Below are positions 57,363 to 64,000 of a stretch of DNA of 64,000 bases, one piece after another. Below the pieces are notes generated by a model, which was not told where the DNA came from, did no database searches, and saw only the letters and a program-made list of their open reading frames with translations. Each line of letters begins with the position of its first letter. Within the stretch, counting starts at the first letter, position 1. This DNA comes from an uncultured Pelagibacteraceae bacterium (GTDB lineage: Bacteria; Pseudomonadota; Alphaproteobacteria; Pelagibacterales; Pelagibacteraceae): NCBI GenBank assembly GCA_902566705.1, contig CACFJT010000002.1, positions 62,001 to 126,000 of the forward strand, in the 5' to 3' direction. The position numbers and the translations under genes were made by a program.

Positions 57363-57779
57363 TTAGCTAATAGACTCTAAAGTTTTTTGAAATTTACCAG
57401 CGTGTGATTTTTCAGCTTTAGCTAAAGTTTCAAACCAGTCAGCAATTTCTTCAAAACCTTCTTCTCTTGCCGTTTTAGCCATACCTGGGTACATATCAGT
57501 GTATTCATGTGTTTCACCTTGTACTGCAGAAGCCAGGTTAGCTTTTGTTTCACCAATTGGCATACCAGTTCCTGGATCACCAACTTCCTCAAGATACTCT
57601 AAATGACCATGTGCGTGACCAGTTTCACCTTCGGCTGTTGATCTAAAAACTGCAGCCACATCGTTGTAACCCTCTATGTCAGCTTTTTGTGCAAAATAAA
57701 GATATCTTCTGTTCGCTTGACTTTCGCCAGCAAACGCTTCTTTTAAATTTTCTTCTGTTTTACTTCCTTTTAAAGACAT
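57363..57779 (-). CDS. Rubrerythrin-family diiron protein lacking the rubredoxin domain
   Basis: A protein of 138 residues consisting only of the four-helix ferritin-like domain. The diiron ligands match rubrerythrin in spacing: Glu19 (AFAGES), Glu52 and His55 (GETGHAH), Glu89 and Glu92 (QGETHEY), and Glu123 with His126 (EKSH). There is no cysteine, so the C-terminal rubredoxin centre of classical rubrerythrin is absent and electrons must come from elsewhere, possibly the downstream Fe-S protein (inference). It probably reduces peroxide. An ICE-like box lies 60-75 bp upstream. Confidence 0.92.
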   Translation of the reverse strand: MSLKGSKTEENLKEAFAGESQANRRYLYFAQKADIEGYNDVAAVFRSTAEGETGHAHGHLEYLEEVGDPGTGMPIGETKANLASAVQGETHEYTDMYPGMAKTAREEGFEEIADWFETLAKAEKSHAGKFQKTLESIS

Positions 57780-57838
57780 TTTTTCTCCTTTTTAATGATT
57801 AACAAATCATATAATGCATCTTGAGAGTATGTCAATAG

Positions 57839-57854
57839 TTTAGAATTATTATAA
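57839..57854. promoter_or_regulatory. Irr-box (ICE)-like element upstream of rubrerythrin
   Basis: TTTAGAATTATTATAA, an imperfect palindrome of the TTTAGAA-N3-TTCTAAA type known for Irr iron-control elements in alphaproteobacteria, with one base off in the right arm over the shared 16 bp. The exact reverse complement occurs at 58320-58335 in the irr/fabA spacer. It lies 60-75 bp before the rubrerythrin ATG, a good operator or promoter position. Confidence 0.62.
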
Positions 57855-57884
57855 TGTAGCTTTTAAATGTTTGATTTAATTAAA

Positions 57885-58313
57885 TTATTTTTGATTTTGA
57901 TTATCACTCGCAACCTTAATCAAAACTTCCACTGAATTTATTTTTTTCCCAGTAATATTTTTTTTAATATTTACCGGTTCAATATCATTCGCATCACAAT
58001 CGATTAACTCATGCGTATCTTCATCAAAAAAATGGTGATGTGCTGACGTGTTTGTATCAAAATAACTTTTGTGACTATCGATTGAAATTTCTTTTAAATA
58101 TCCTTTTTTTTCAAATGCATGAACTGTATTATAAACTGTGGCTAATGATATCTTTTGATTCATTTTTTCAGATATCATTTGAACCAAATCGTTAATTGTG
58201 AAATGGAAAGTTTTTTCTCTATTAAACAAAACTTCGCACATATTTAATCTTTGCTTGGTAGGTCTAAGTCCCACTTCTCTTAATTTTTCAATAAAATTGC
58301 AGTTTTTTGACAT
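57885..58313 (-). CDS. irr: Irr-type Fur-family iron response regulator
   Basis: A protein of 142 residues. The N-terminal winged helix has VGLRPTKQRLNMCEVLF and SLATVYNTVHAFEKKGYL (DNA-recognition helix). The C-terminal dimerization part carries the triple histidine AHHHFFDEDTHELIDC (His92-94), the heme/metal-site hallmark of Irr. The paired CxxC zinc sites of Fur and PerR are absent. Irr represses or activates iron- and heme-related genes when iron is low. It is divergent from fabA and upstream of the rubrerythrin genes, a known alphaproteobacterial context (irr next to fabA-fabB-fabI). An Irr-box-like element sits 7-22 bp before its own start, suggesting autoregulation. Confidence 0.9.
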   Translation of the reverse strand: MSKNCNFIEKLREVGLRPTKQRLNMCEVLFNREKTFHFTINDLVQMISEKMNQKISLATVYNTVHAFEKKGYLKEISIDSHKSYFDTNTSAHHHFFDEDTHELIDCDANDIEPVNIKKNITGKKINSVEVLIKVASDNQNQK

Positions 58314-58319
58314 TGTTTT

Positions 58320-58335
58320 TTATAATAATTCTAAA
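58320..58335. promoter_or_regulatory. Irr-box (ICE)-like element in the irr/fabA spacer
   Basis: TTATAATAATTCTAAA, the exact inverse complement of the element at 57839-57854. With the next base it matches TTTAGAA-N3-TTCTAAA at 13 of 14 defined positions. It lies close in front of irr (minus) and 71 bp before the fabA ATG (plus), so one site could regulate both directions. Confidence 0.65.
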
Positions 58336-58406
58336 GTATGAATAAAAATATAACGTTTTATTATATTATATTAGGATTAAATCAAGTATTAAGGGAGCTC
58401 AAAATT

Positions 58407-58907
58407 ATGAAAAAAAACGCATACTCCTACGATGACCTAATAACCTGTGGAAATGGTGAACTTTTTGGCCCTGGTAATGCCAAATTACCTCTCCCACCAA
58501 TGCTTATGTTTGACAGAATAACAGAAATCAATGAAAATAATGGTGCGTTTAATAAAGGTTCATTAAAAGCTGAATTAGACATTAAAGATGATCTTTGGTT
58601 TTTTGATTGTCATTTTAAAAAAGATCCAGTTATGCCAGGGTGCTTGGGTTTGGATGCAATGTGGCAACTGGTAGGGTTTTTTCTAGGTTGGCTGGGGAAT
58701 CCTGGTAAAGGAAGAGCTTTAGGAGTGGGTACTGTAAAATTTACCGGTGAAGTTTTACAAAATGTAAAAAATGTAAGGTACGAAATTGATATGAAAAAAA
58801 TTATGTCCCCTGGAGGAACAACTGTTGGTCTTGCAAATGGAATTGTTCTTGCAGATAATAAAAAAATATATTCAGCAGAAAGTTTAAAAGTAGGGTTATT
58901 TAAATAA
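58407..58907 (+). CDS. fabA: 3-hydroxydecanoyl-ACP dehydratase/isomerase
   Basis: A protein of 166 residues from ATG 58407, preceded by AAGGGAG. The longer frame from 58338 lacks such a site and its extra 23 residues do not resemble FabA. The active site is His69 (FFDCHF) and Asp83 ([10 protein letters not shown]), equal in spacing to His70/Asp84 of E. coli. It dehydrates and isomerises C10 intermediates, starting unsaturated fatty acid synthesis. Its TAA overlaps the fabB ATG by one base. Confidence 0.96.
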   Translation: MKKNAYSYDDLITCGNGELFGPGNAKLPLPPMLMFDRITEINENNGAFNKGSLKAELDIKDDLWFFDCHFKKDPVMPGCLGLDAMWQLVGFFLGWLGNPGKGRALGVGTVKFTGEVLQNVKNVRYEIDMKKIMSPGGTTVGLANGIVLADNKKIYSAESLKVGLFK

Positions 58908-60118
58908 TGAGAAGAGTAGTTATTACTGGTTTAGGAGTAGTTTCTTGTTTAGGAAACAATCAAGAGGAAGTAAATAAGTCTTTATTAAATTCAAAGTCAG
59001 GAATATCTTTTGCAGAAGAATATAAAGAGCATAATTTAAAAAGCCATGTTCATGGTAAACCAAACATTAAACTTGAGGATCACATCGATAGAAAAACTAT
59101 AAGATTTATGGGTTCAGGCTCAGCTTATAATTATATTGCAATGAAAGAGGCAATTGAAGATTCAGGCTTAGAAGAAAATGAAGTAAGTAATTTTAGAACT
59201 GGAATTGTAATGGGATCTGGTGGTCCATCAATCGAAAATGTAATTCTAGCAGCAGATAAAACAAGAGCTAAAACTCCAAAACTAATGGGCCCTTTCATTG
59301 TTCCAAGGACAATGGCCAGTACTGCTTCAGCAACACTTGCTGTACCATTTAAAATTAAAGGAACTAATTATACAATGAGTTCTGCATGTGCAACAAGTGG
59401 TCATTGTATAGGAAATTCTATGGAATTAATTCAAATGGGTAAACAAGATATTGTATTTGCAGGAGGTAGTGAAGAAATTCACTGGGCAATGACAGCAATG
59501 TTTGATGCAATGACTGCATTGTCCTCAAAATATAATGATACACCTGAGTCAGCCTCTAGAGCTTACGACAAAACAAGAGATGGGTTTGTAATCGCAGGTG
59601 GCGCTGGAGTGTTAGTGCTTGAGGAATACGAACATGCCAAAGCTAGAGGGGCCAAAATATACGCGGAATTAACTGGTTATGGAGCAACTTCAGATGGTTA
59701 TGACATGGTAGCACCATCTGGTGAGGGTGCTGTTAGATGTATGAAAATGGCTATGGCAACTACTAAAAATAAAATTGATTATATCAATACGCATGGAACA
59801 TCTACACCAGTAGGAGATATAACCGAGCTTAATGCAATTAAAGAAACTTTTGGAGACAATGTTCCTAAAATAAGTTCAACAAAATCTTTATCAGGTCACC
59901 CTTTGGGAGCGGCTTCTGTTCATGAAGCAATTTATTGTTTAATAATGATGAAAAATAATTTCATTACAGGCTCTGCAAACATCACTGAGTTGGATGATGA
60001 TGCTAAAAAATTTCCAATTGTTGCCAAAACTGAAACTGGAGCGACGTTAAACACTGTAATGTCAAATAGTTTTGGTTTTGGGGGGACTAACGCAGCTTTA
60101 ATTTTTGAAAAGGTTTAA
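58907..60118 (+). CDS. fabB: 3-oxoacyl-ACP synthase I
   Basis: A KAS I condensing enzyme of 403 residues with nucleophile Cys161 ([10 protein letters not shown]), the two catalytic histidines in [11 protein letters not shown] and [13 protein letters not shown], and the C-terminal [14 protein letters not shown]. It elongates the cis-3-decenoyl-ACP made by FabA, so both are needed for anaerobic-type unsaturated fatty acids. It overlaps fabA by 1 bp and lies 3 bp before fabI. Confidence 0.97.
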   Translation: MRRVVITGLGVVSCLGNNQEEVNKSLLNSKSGISFAEEYKEHNLKSHVHGKPNIKLEDHIDRKTIRFMGSGSAYNYIAMKEAIEDSGLEENEVSNFRTGIVMGSGGPSIENVILAADKTRAKTPKLMGPFIVPRTMASTASATLAVPFKIKGTNYTMSSACATSGHCIGNSMELIQMGKQDIVFAGGSEEIHWAMTAMFDAMTALSSKYNDTPESASRAYDKTRDGFVIAGGAGVLVLEEYEHAKARGAKIYAELTGYGATSDGYDMVAPSGEGAVRCMKMAMATTKNKIDYINTHGTSTPVGDITELNAIKETFGDNVPKISSTKSLSGHPLGAASVHEAIYCLIMMKNNFITGSANITELDDDAKKFPIVAKTETGATLNTVMSNSFGFGGTNAALIFEKV

Positions 60119-60121
60119 TTT

Positions 60122-60907
60122 ATGAGTTTGATGAAAGGTAAAAAAGGATTAATCATGGGTGTAGCCAATGAAAGATCTATTGCTTGGGGTATTTCTCAAA
60201 AACTTTCCGAGGCTGGAGCAGAGCTAGCATTTACTTATTTAGGTGATGCTCTTAAAAAAAGAGTTGTTCCTTTGGCAGAAAAATTAAATTCAAATGTTAC
60301 ATTTAGCTGTGATGTTGAAAAAAAAGAAGAAATAGTAAAATTATTTGAGGATATAAAAACTCAATGGGGTGAAATTGATTTTGTTGTTCACGCGGTTGCG
60401 TTTTCTGATAAGTCAGAACTATCAGGTGAATATTTAAATACTACTAGAGAAAACTTTTTAAGAAGTATGTTAATTTCATGTTTTTCATTTACTGAAGTAG
60501 CTAAAGAAGCTTCTAAAATAATGAAAGAAGGTGGTAGTATGTTAACTTTAACTTACGAATCTACAAAAGCTATTCCAAATTACAATGTAATGGGTGTTTG
60601 TAAATCAGCATTAGAAGCAAGTGTAAAATACCTAGCTAGAGACTTAGGAGTAAAAGGTATTAGAGTTAACGCAATCAGTGCTGGACCTATTAAAACACTG
60701 GCAGCTTCTGCGATTGGAGATGCGAAATTCCTTTATAAGTGGAATGAAGACCATTCTTTTCTTAAGAGAAATGTAGATATTCATGATGTTGGAAATTCAG
60801 CATTATATTTATTAGGTAATCTCGCAAATGGAGTTACTGGCGAAATTCACTATGTAGATGCTGGATATAACAAAGTTGGGATGCCAGATCCAAAAAATAT
60901 AAGCTAA
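60122..60907 (+). CDS. fabI: Enoyl-ACP reductase FabI
   Basis: A short-chain dehydrogenase-type enoyl reductase of 261 residues. The NADH-binding start is KKGLIMGVANERSIAWGI, and the active site is the FabI arrangement Tyr-x6-Lys (YNVMGVCK), followed by NAISAGPIKTLAAS. It reduces the enoyl-ACP in the last step of each elongation cycle. It is the third gene of the irr-linked fabA-fabB-fabI unit and is followed after 14 bp by a small membrane-protein gene. Confidence 0.97.
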   Translation: MSLMKGKKGLIMGVANERSIAWGISQKLSEAGAELAFTYLGDALKKRVVPLAEKLNSNVTFSCDVEKKEEIVKLFEDIKTQWGEIDFVVHAVAFSDKSELSGEYLNTTRENFLRSMLISCFSFTEVAKEASKIMKEGGSMLTLTYESTKAIPNYNVMGVCKSALEASVKYLARDLGVKGIRVNAISAGPIKTLAASAIGDAKFLYKWNEDHSFLKRNVDIHDVGNSALYLLGNLANGVTGEIHYVDAGYNKVGMPDPKNIS

Positions 60908-60921
60908 ATTAAATCAAAAGT

Positions 60922-61041
60922 ATGGAAATCCTAATATTTATATTCTGTCTTATATTTGTAATTTATTATTTGTTTAGACCCACCTCTAAAAAAGAAAAAG
61001 ACCAATTTGATGATAAAAACAATTGGCGAGGTGGGTTTTAA
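60922..61041 (+). CDS. Predicted 39-residue membrane-anchored protein
   Basis: ATG 60922 to TAA 61041. A hydrophobic helix (residues 2-18, MEILIFIFCLIFVIYYLF region) is followed by a polar charged tail with KKEKDQFDDKNNWRGGF. The single-helix-plus-tail pattern resembles small single-pass proteins of unknown function. It lies 14 bp behind fabI and ends 2 bp from the convergent pnp stop, filling the gap exactly. Function unknown. The last codons overlap the right arm of a hairpin (60978-61036). Confidence 0.55.
   Translation: MEILIFIFCLIFVIYYLFRPTSKKEKDQFDDKNNWRGGF
60978..61036 (+). other. Long-loop inverted repeat inside the small membrane-protein gene
   Basis: The arms ACCCACCTC (60978-60986) and GAGGTGGGT (61028-61036) are perfect 9-bp complements with a 41-nt loop, followed by TTT just before the stop. 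The GC-rich arms stand out. It could form the 3' end structure of the fabA-fabB-fabI transcript, although the loop is long for an intrinsic terminator. Confidence 0.4.
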
Positions 61042-61043
61042 TT

Positions 61044-63116
61044 TTATTCGGTAGCTTGTTTCATAGAAAGTTTAACTTTACCTCTATCAAAACCAATCAC
61101 TTTAACTTTTACTTCGTCTCCTTCTTTGACAACGTCAGTTACTTTAGCTACTCTTTTATCTGCAAGTTCTGAAATGTGAACAAGTCCGTCTTGTTTACCC
61201 AAGAAATTAACAAATGCACCAAACTCCATAATCTTCATTACTTTACCTGAATAAATTTTATTTAGTTCAGCTTTTGCAGTTATATCTTTAATCATTTGCA
61301 TTGCGATGTTTCTAGATTCTTCATCAGGAGCAGCAACTGTAACTACACCTTCATCGTTTACATCTACTTTTGCACCTGATTTTTCAACTATCTCTCTGAT
61401 CGTTGCACCACCTTTTCCAATCACAGCGGCAATATCTTTTTTATCTACATTAACTTGTTCCATTTTTGGAGTATGTTTTCCAACATCAGATCTTGAAGCT
61501 GATAATGCTTTATTCATTTCCCCCAAGATATGAACCCTTCCATTTTTGGCTTGGCTTAATGCCTGCTCCATAATTTCGAATGTAATACCTGTAATTTTGA
61601 TGTCCATTTGAAGAGAAGTAATTCCATTTTTAGTTCCAGCAACTTTAAAGTCCATGTCACCAAGATGATCTTCATCGCCTAGGATATCTGAAAGGACACT
61701 GAAATCATCACCTTCTTTAATTAAACCCATTGCAATACCTGCAACTGGCTCTTTGATCGGTACTCCCGCATCCATTAATGCTAAAGAAGTTCCGCAAACA
61801 GTAGCCATTGAAGAAGAACCATTAGACTCAGTAATCTCTGAAACTACTCTAAAAGTATATGGAAATGCCTCTTTAGTTGGTAGTGAAGAGTTAATTGCTC
61901 TCCAAGCTAATTTACCATGACCAATCTCTCTTCTACCTGTTCCAATTCTTCCAGTTTCTCCAACTGAAAAAGGAGGAAAATTATAGTGAAGCATAAATCG
62001 CTCTCTTTGTAATCCATCTAAACTTTCAATTCTTTGCTCATCATCAGATGTTCCTAAAGTTGCTACAACAATTGCTTGAGTTTCACCTCTAGTAAATAAT
62101 GCAGAACCATGTACTCTTGGTAGAATACCAACTTCACATTCGATAGGCCTTACATCTGATAAGCCTCTACCATCAATTCTATTTTTATTTTTTAAAATGT
62201 CTGTTCTAACAATTGATTTTTCAAGATTTTTTAACTGACTGTTGACATCTAGATCAGTATAATTTTCATCCTCCTCATAAAGCTTTTTAGCTTTATCAGT
62301 AATTTCAGAAATTTGATTTGATCTATCTTGTTTATCTCTAGTTGCAAAAGCTTTTTTTAGATCTTCTGTAAAAGTTTCTTCAAGTTTTTTCTTAACTTCA
62401 GATAAGTCTTTTTTCTCAACTGTCCACTCAGGTTTTCTACATTCTTTTGCAAGTTCCTCAATCATTTCGATAACTGGAACAAATCCCTCATGTCCAAATT
62501 TTACTGCATTTAACATTTCTTCTTCTGTTAAACCATTTGCTTCAGACTCAACCATAAGCACAGCATCTTTTGTACCTGCTACAACTAAATCTAATTTTGA
62601 TTTTTCTAAATCTGCTTTAGATGGGTTTAAAACATATTTTCCATCAATAAATCCAACTCTTGAAGCTCCTACAGGACCCATAAATGGCATTCCTGATATA
62701 GCTAAAGCTGCTGAAGATGCAGTGATTGATAAAATATCTGGTTCATTTTCTTTATCGTATGAAATTACTGTTGGTAATAACTGTACTTCATTTTTAAATT
62801 CATCTGGAAACAAAGGTCTGATTGGTCTGTCAATTAATCTAGAGATTAATGTTTCACTCTCAGTTGGTCTTGCTTCTCTTTTAAAATATCCACCTGGGAT
62901 TTTTCCAGCTGCATAATATTTTTCTTGGTAATTTACAGATAATGGAAAGTAATCCATATCAGGATTTACTTTTTTTGCTCCTACTACTGTTGCTAGTACG
63001 ACTGTCTCTCCACATGTTGCGATTATTGCACCGTCTGCCTGTCTTGCTACTTTACCTGTTTCTAAACTTATCTTCTTTCCTGCTACTTCAATTTCCTTCT
63101 TGTATACTTTAAACAT
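61044..63116 (-). CDS. pnp: Polynucleotide phosphorylase
   Basis: A protein of 690 residues. Two RNase PH-like halves (the first about 1-230, the second about 310-540, containing [14 protein letters not shown]-type start and [10 protein letters not shown]) are separated by a helical domain. The C-terminal KH domain ([12 protein letters not shown], about 560-571) and S1 domain ([17 protein letters not shown], from about 620) follow. It degrades RNA 3' to 5' with phosphate. In many bacteria pnp follows rpsO, as here, and controls its own mRNA through its leader. The leader here is a striking tandem array (see 63119-63158). Confidence 0.96.
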   Translation of the reverse strand: MFKVYKKEIEVAGKKISLETGKVARQADGAIIATCGETVVLATVVGAKKVNPDMDYFPLSVNYQEKYYAAGKIPGGYFKREARPTESETLISRLIDRPIRPLFPDEFKNEVQLLPTVISYDKENEPDILSITASSAALAISGMPFMGPVGASRVGFIDGKYVLNPSKADLEKSKLDLVVAGTKDAVLMVESEANGLTEEEMLNAVKFGHEGFVPVIEMIEELAKECRKPEWTVEKKDLSEVKKKLEETFTEDLKKAFATRDKQDRSNQISEITDKAKKLYEEDENYTDLDVNSQLKNLEKSIVRTDILKNKNRIDGRGLSDVRPIECEVGILPRVHGSALFTRGETQAIVVATLGTSDDEQRIESLDGLQRERFMLHYNFPPFSVGETGRIGTGRREIGHGKLAWRAINSSLPTKEAFPYTFRVVSEITESNGSSSMATVCGTSLALMDAGVPIKEPVAGIAMGLIKEGDDFSVLSDILGDEDHLGDMDFKVAGTKNGITSLQMDIKITGITFEIMEQALSQAKNGRVHILGEMNKALSASRSDVGKHTPKMEQVNVDKKDIAAVIGKGGATIREIVEKSGAKVDVNDEGVVTVAAPDEESRNIAMQMIKDITAKAELNKIYSGKVMKIMEFGAFVNFLGKQDGLVHISELADKRVAKVTDVVKEGDEVKVKVIGFDRGKVKLSMKQATE

Positions 63117-63118
63117 TT

Positions 63119-63158
63119 CATTTCCATTTCGTTTCGTTCGTTTCGTTCCATTTCGTTC
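63119..63158 (-). repeat. Tandem GAACGAAA-type array in the pnp leader
   Basis: On the minus strand the 40 bp directly before AA-ATG consist entirely of five joined units: GAACGAAATG, GAACGAAAC, GAACGAAAC, GAAATG, GAAATG. There is no ordinary GGAGG-like ribosome site, only purine-rich GGAA. The array occupies most of the 57-bp rpsO-pnp spacer, where pnp autoregulation acts in other bacteria. Confidence 0.8.
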
Positions 63159-63173
63159 TATCTATCTTGACTT

Positions 63174-63422
63174 TTATTTTCTTAAATTCAATTTCGACAG
63201 TACATTTTTGTAAGAATCCATTTTATTTTTCTTAAGGTATTCTAACAATTTCTTTCTTCTATTTACCGCTCTCAACAATCCGACAGATGAATGTTTATCC
63301 TTTTTGAATTGCTTAATATGTTTAGAGAGAGTTTCAATTTTCTCAGTTAACAAAGCGATCTGTATCTCTGAAGATCCAGTATCTTTATCGTGCATTGCTA
63401 ATTCTTGTGCCTTTTTGTTCAT
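63174..63422 (-). CDS. rpsO: 30S ribosomal protein uS15
   Basis: A helical basic protein of 82 residues, slightly shorter than the usual 89 because the N-terminus is trimmed. It contains HDKDTGSSEIQIALLTEKI, the loop HSSVGLLRAVNRRKKLL and the C-terminal LKKNKMDSY. It binds the central domain of 16S rRNA. It lies in the conserved order infB-rbfA-rpsO-pnp, 12 bp after rbfA. Confidence 0.96.
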   Translation of the reverse strand: MNKKAQELAMHDKDTGSSEIQIALLTEKIETLSKHIKQFKKDKHSSVGLLRAVNRRKKLLEYLKKNKMDSYKNVLSKLNLRK

Positions 63423-63434
63423 GCCTCTTTCTTC

Positions 63435-63803
63435 CTATTTATTTGTTTGTTTTATTAAGTTTTCTATTTTTTCCGCATACTCAAAAGACTCGTCTTTTCT
63501 AAAAAGTAATTTTGGTAAAAATTTCATAACCACTTTTTGTGATAAAATTTTTCTAATTAAAAATGAGTATTCTTTCAAAATATTAATCGTTACCTCTGCA
63601 TCTTTTCCTCCTAGTGGAAGAACATATGCTTTGGCAATTTTTAAATCTGGGCTCATTCTAACCTCAGTTACAGTTATTGTATTCGTTTCTAAATTCGGCA
63701 CCTTAGCCTCATTTCTTATAAAAATCATGCTTAAAGACTGCTTAATCATTTCACCTACTCTAAGCTGTCTTTGAGATACTGGTTTTCCTATTCTATCTGC
63801 CAT
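63435..63803 (-). CDS. rbfA: Ribosome-binding factor A
   Basis: A protein of 122 residues with a KH-like fold. The N-terminal QRQLRVGEMIKQSLSMIF and VRMSPDLKIAKAYVLPLGG are typical for RbfA. It acts in late 30S maturation. The ATG overlaps the infB stop by one base (TAATG). A lysine-terminated C-terminus follows, NLIKQTNK. Confidence 0.95.
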   Translation of the reverse strand: MADRIGKPVSQRQLRVGEMIKQSLSMIFIRNEAKVPNLETNTITVTEVRMSPDLKIAKAYVLPLGGKDAEVTINILKEYSFLIRKILSQKVVMKFLPKLLFRKDESFEYAEKIENLIKQTNK

Positions 63804-64000
63804 TATATTGACCTCTCTGTGGATGTAACACTAAAAGCCTCTATTGTGTCATTTTTTTGAAAATCCATATAATCTTTGACTGTAATTCCACATTCTTGAC
63901 CACCACTTACTTGTTTCACCTGATTTTTTTCTCTGAAAATTGATGAAATTTTTCCAGTATAAATAATAGCTCCATCTCTTATAATTCTTACATCTGAAGT
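63803..64000 (-). CDS. infB: Translation initiation factor IF-2, C-terminal end
   Basis: The last 65 codons of a frame that continues beyond the right edge of the window. The translated end has VRIIRDGAIIYTGKI, then FREKNQVKQVSGGQECGI and a final DYMDFQKNDTIEAF segment, matching domain 4 (C2) of IF-2, which binds the fMet-tRNA acceptor end. The stop TAA shares a base with the rbfA ATG. The infB-rbfA-rpsO-pnp order further supports the identification. Confidence 0.93.
   Translation of the reverse strand, partial: TSDVRIIRDGAIIYTGKISSIFREKNQVKQVSGGQECGITVKDYMDFQKNDTIEAFSVTSTERSI

Noticed and set aside
58338-58406. Upstream extension of fabA from ATG 58338
   Set aside because: No ribosome site, no FabA resemblance in the extra 23 residues, and it overlaps the promoter/Irr-box region. 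The start at 58407 has AAGGGAG.

Overview
This 64 kb window looks like a piece of a streamlined, AT-rich marine alphaproteobacterial chromosome of the SAR11/Pelagibacterales type. The support is the strong A/T bias in codons and spacers, the near absence of intergenic DNA (many stop/start overlaps of the TAATG or ATGA kind), and alphaproteobacterial marker genes and gene orders: irr-fabA-fabB-fabI, tlpA/argH-lptM-lysA, Suv3-like helicase-ferredoxin-carD, RegB kinase, CobS/CobT. I saw no prophage, insertion sequence, CRISPR array, rRNA or clear horizontally acquired island.

Layout. 1-2670: end of cobS and cobT (AAA+/VWA chelatase-type pair). 2667-15790, minus strand: a glycosyltransferase followed by the classic thrS-infC-rpmI-rplT-pheS-pheT translation cluster, lepA, tRNA-Ser(GGA), gyrB and a RegB-type redox kinase. 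15827-29974: a small hydrolase, gltD-gltB glutamate synthase, uppP, an EamA exporter, a pyruvate dehydrogenase operon whose AceE carries its own N-terminal lipoyl domain, and an acetyl-CoA acetyltransferase. 30048-37245: tRNA-Arg(ACG), a 32-residue membrane peptide, a PaaI thioesterase, acetoacetyl-CoA synthetase, then the Suv3-like helicase, TerB-like protein, ferredoxin and lysine-tailed CarD operon. A convergent, unusually basic 30-residue mini-gene follows.

37246-48744: acyl-CoA synthetase, tRNA-Leu(CAA), a DedA-like protein, dsbB, coq7, HNH nuclease, carboxylesterase, HIG1-like protein, TlpA thioredoxin, argH-lptM-lysA, plsC and dnaA-dnaN. 48745-49056 is the longest apparently gene-free stretch. 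It lies upstream of dnaA, carries a diverged direct repeat and is a candidate replication origin. 49057-55373: rpsT, mutM, ubiE-ubiB, coaBC-dut, an E1-like (ThiF/MoeB) protein and an SH3 protein.

55370-60907: a putative iron/peroxide module (Irr regulator, rubredoxin-less rubrerythrin, Hdr-like Fe-S protein, DUF3501) divergent from fabA-fabB-fabI. The same 16-bp Irr-box-like element occurs in inverted orientation in front of rubrerythrin and in the irr/fabA gap, which links the regulator to both units. 61044-64000: pnp, rpsO, rbfA and the end of infB, with a tandem GAACGAAA-type array directly in front of pnp.

The most notable observations are the lipoyl-AceE fusion, the paired Irr-like boxes, the recurrent exact 4-bp sharing of stop codons by convergent genes (7 of 10 convergent junctions), four overlooked mini-genes, the lysine-rich CarD tail beside a basic mini-protein, and the repeat array before pnp.
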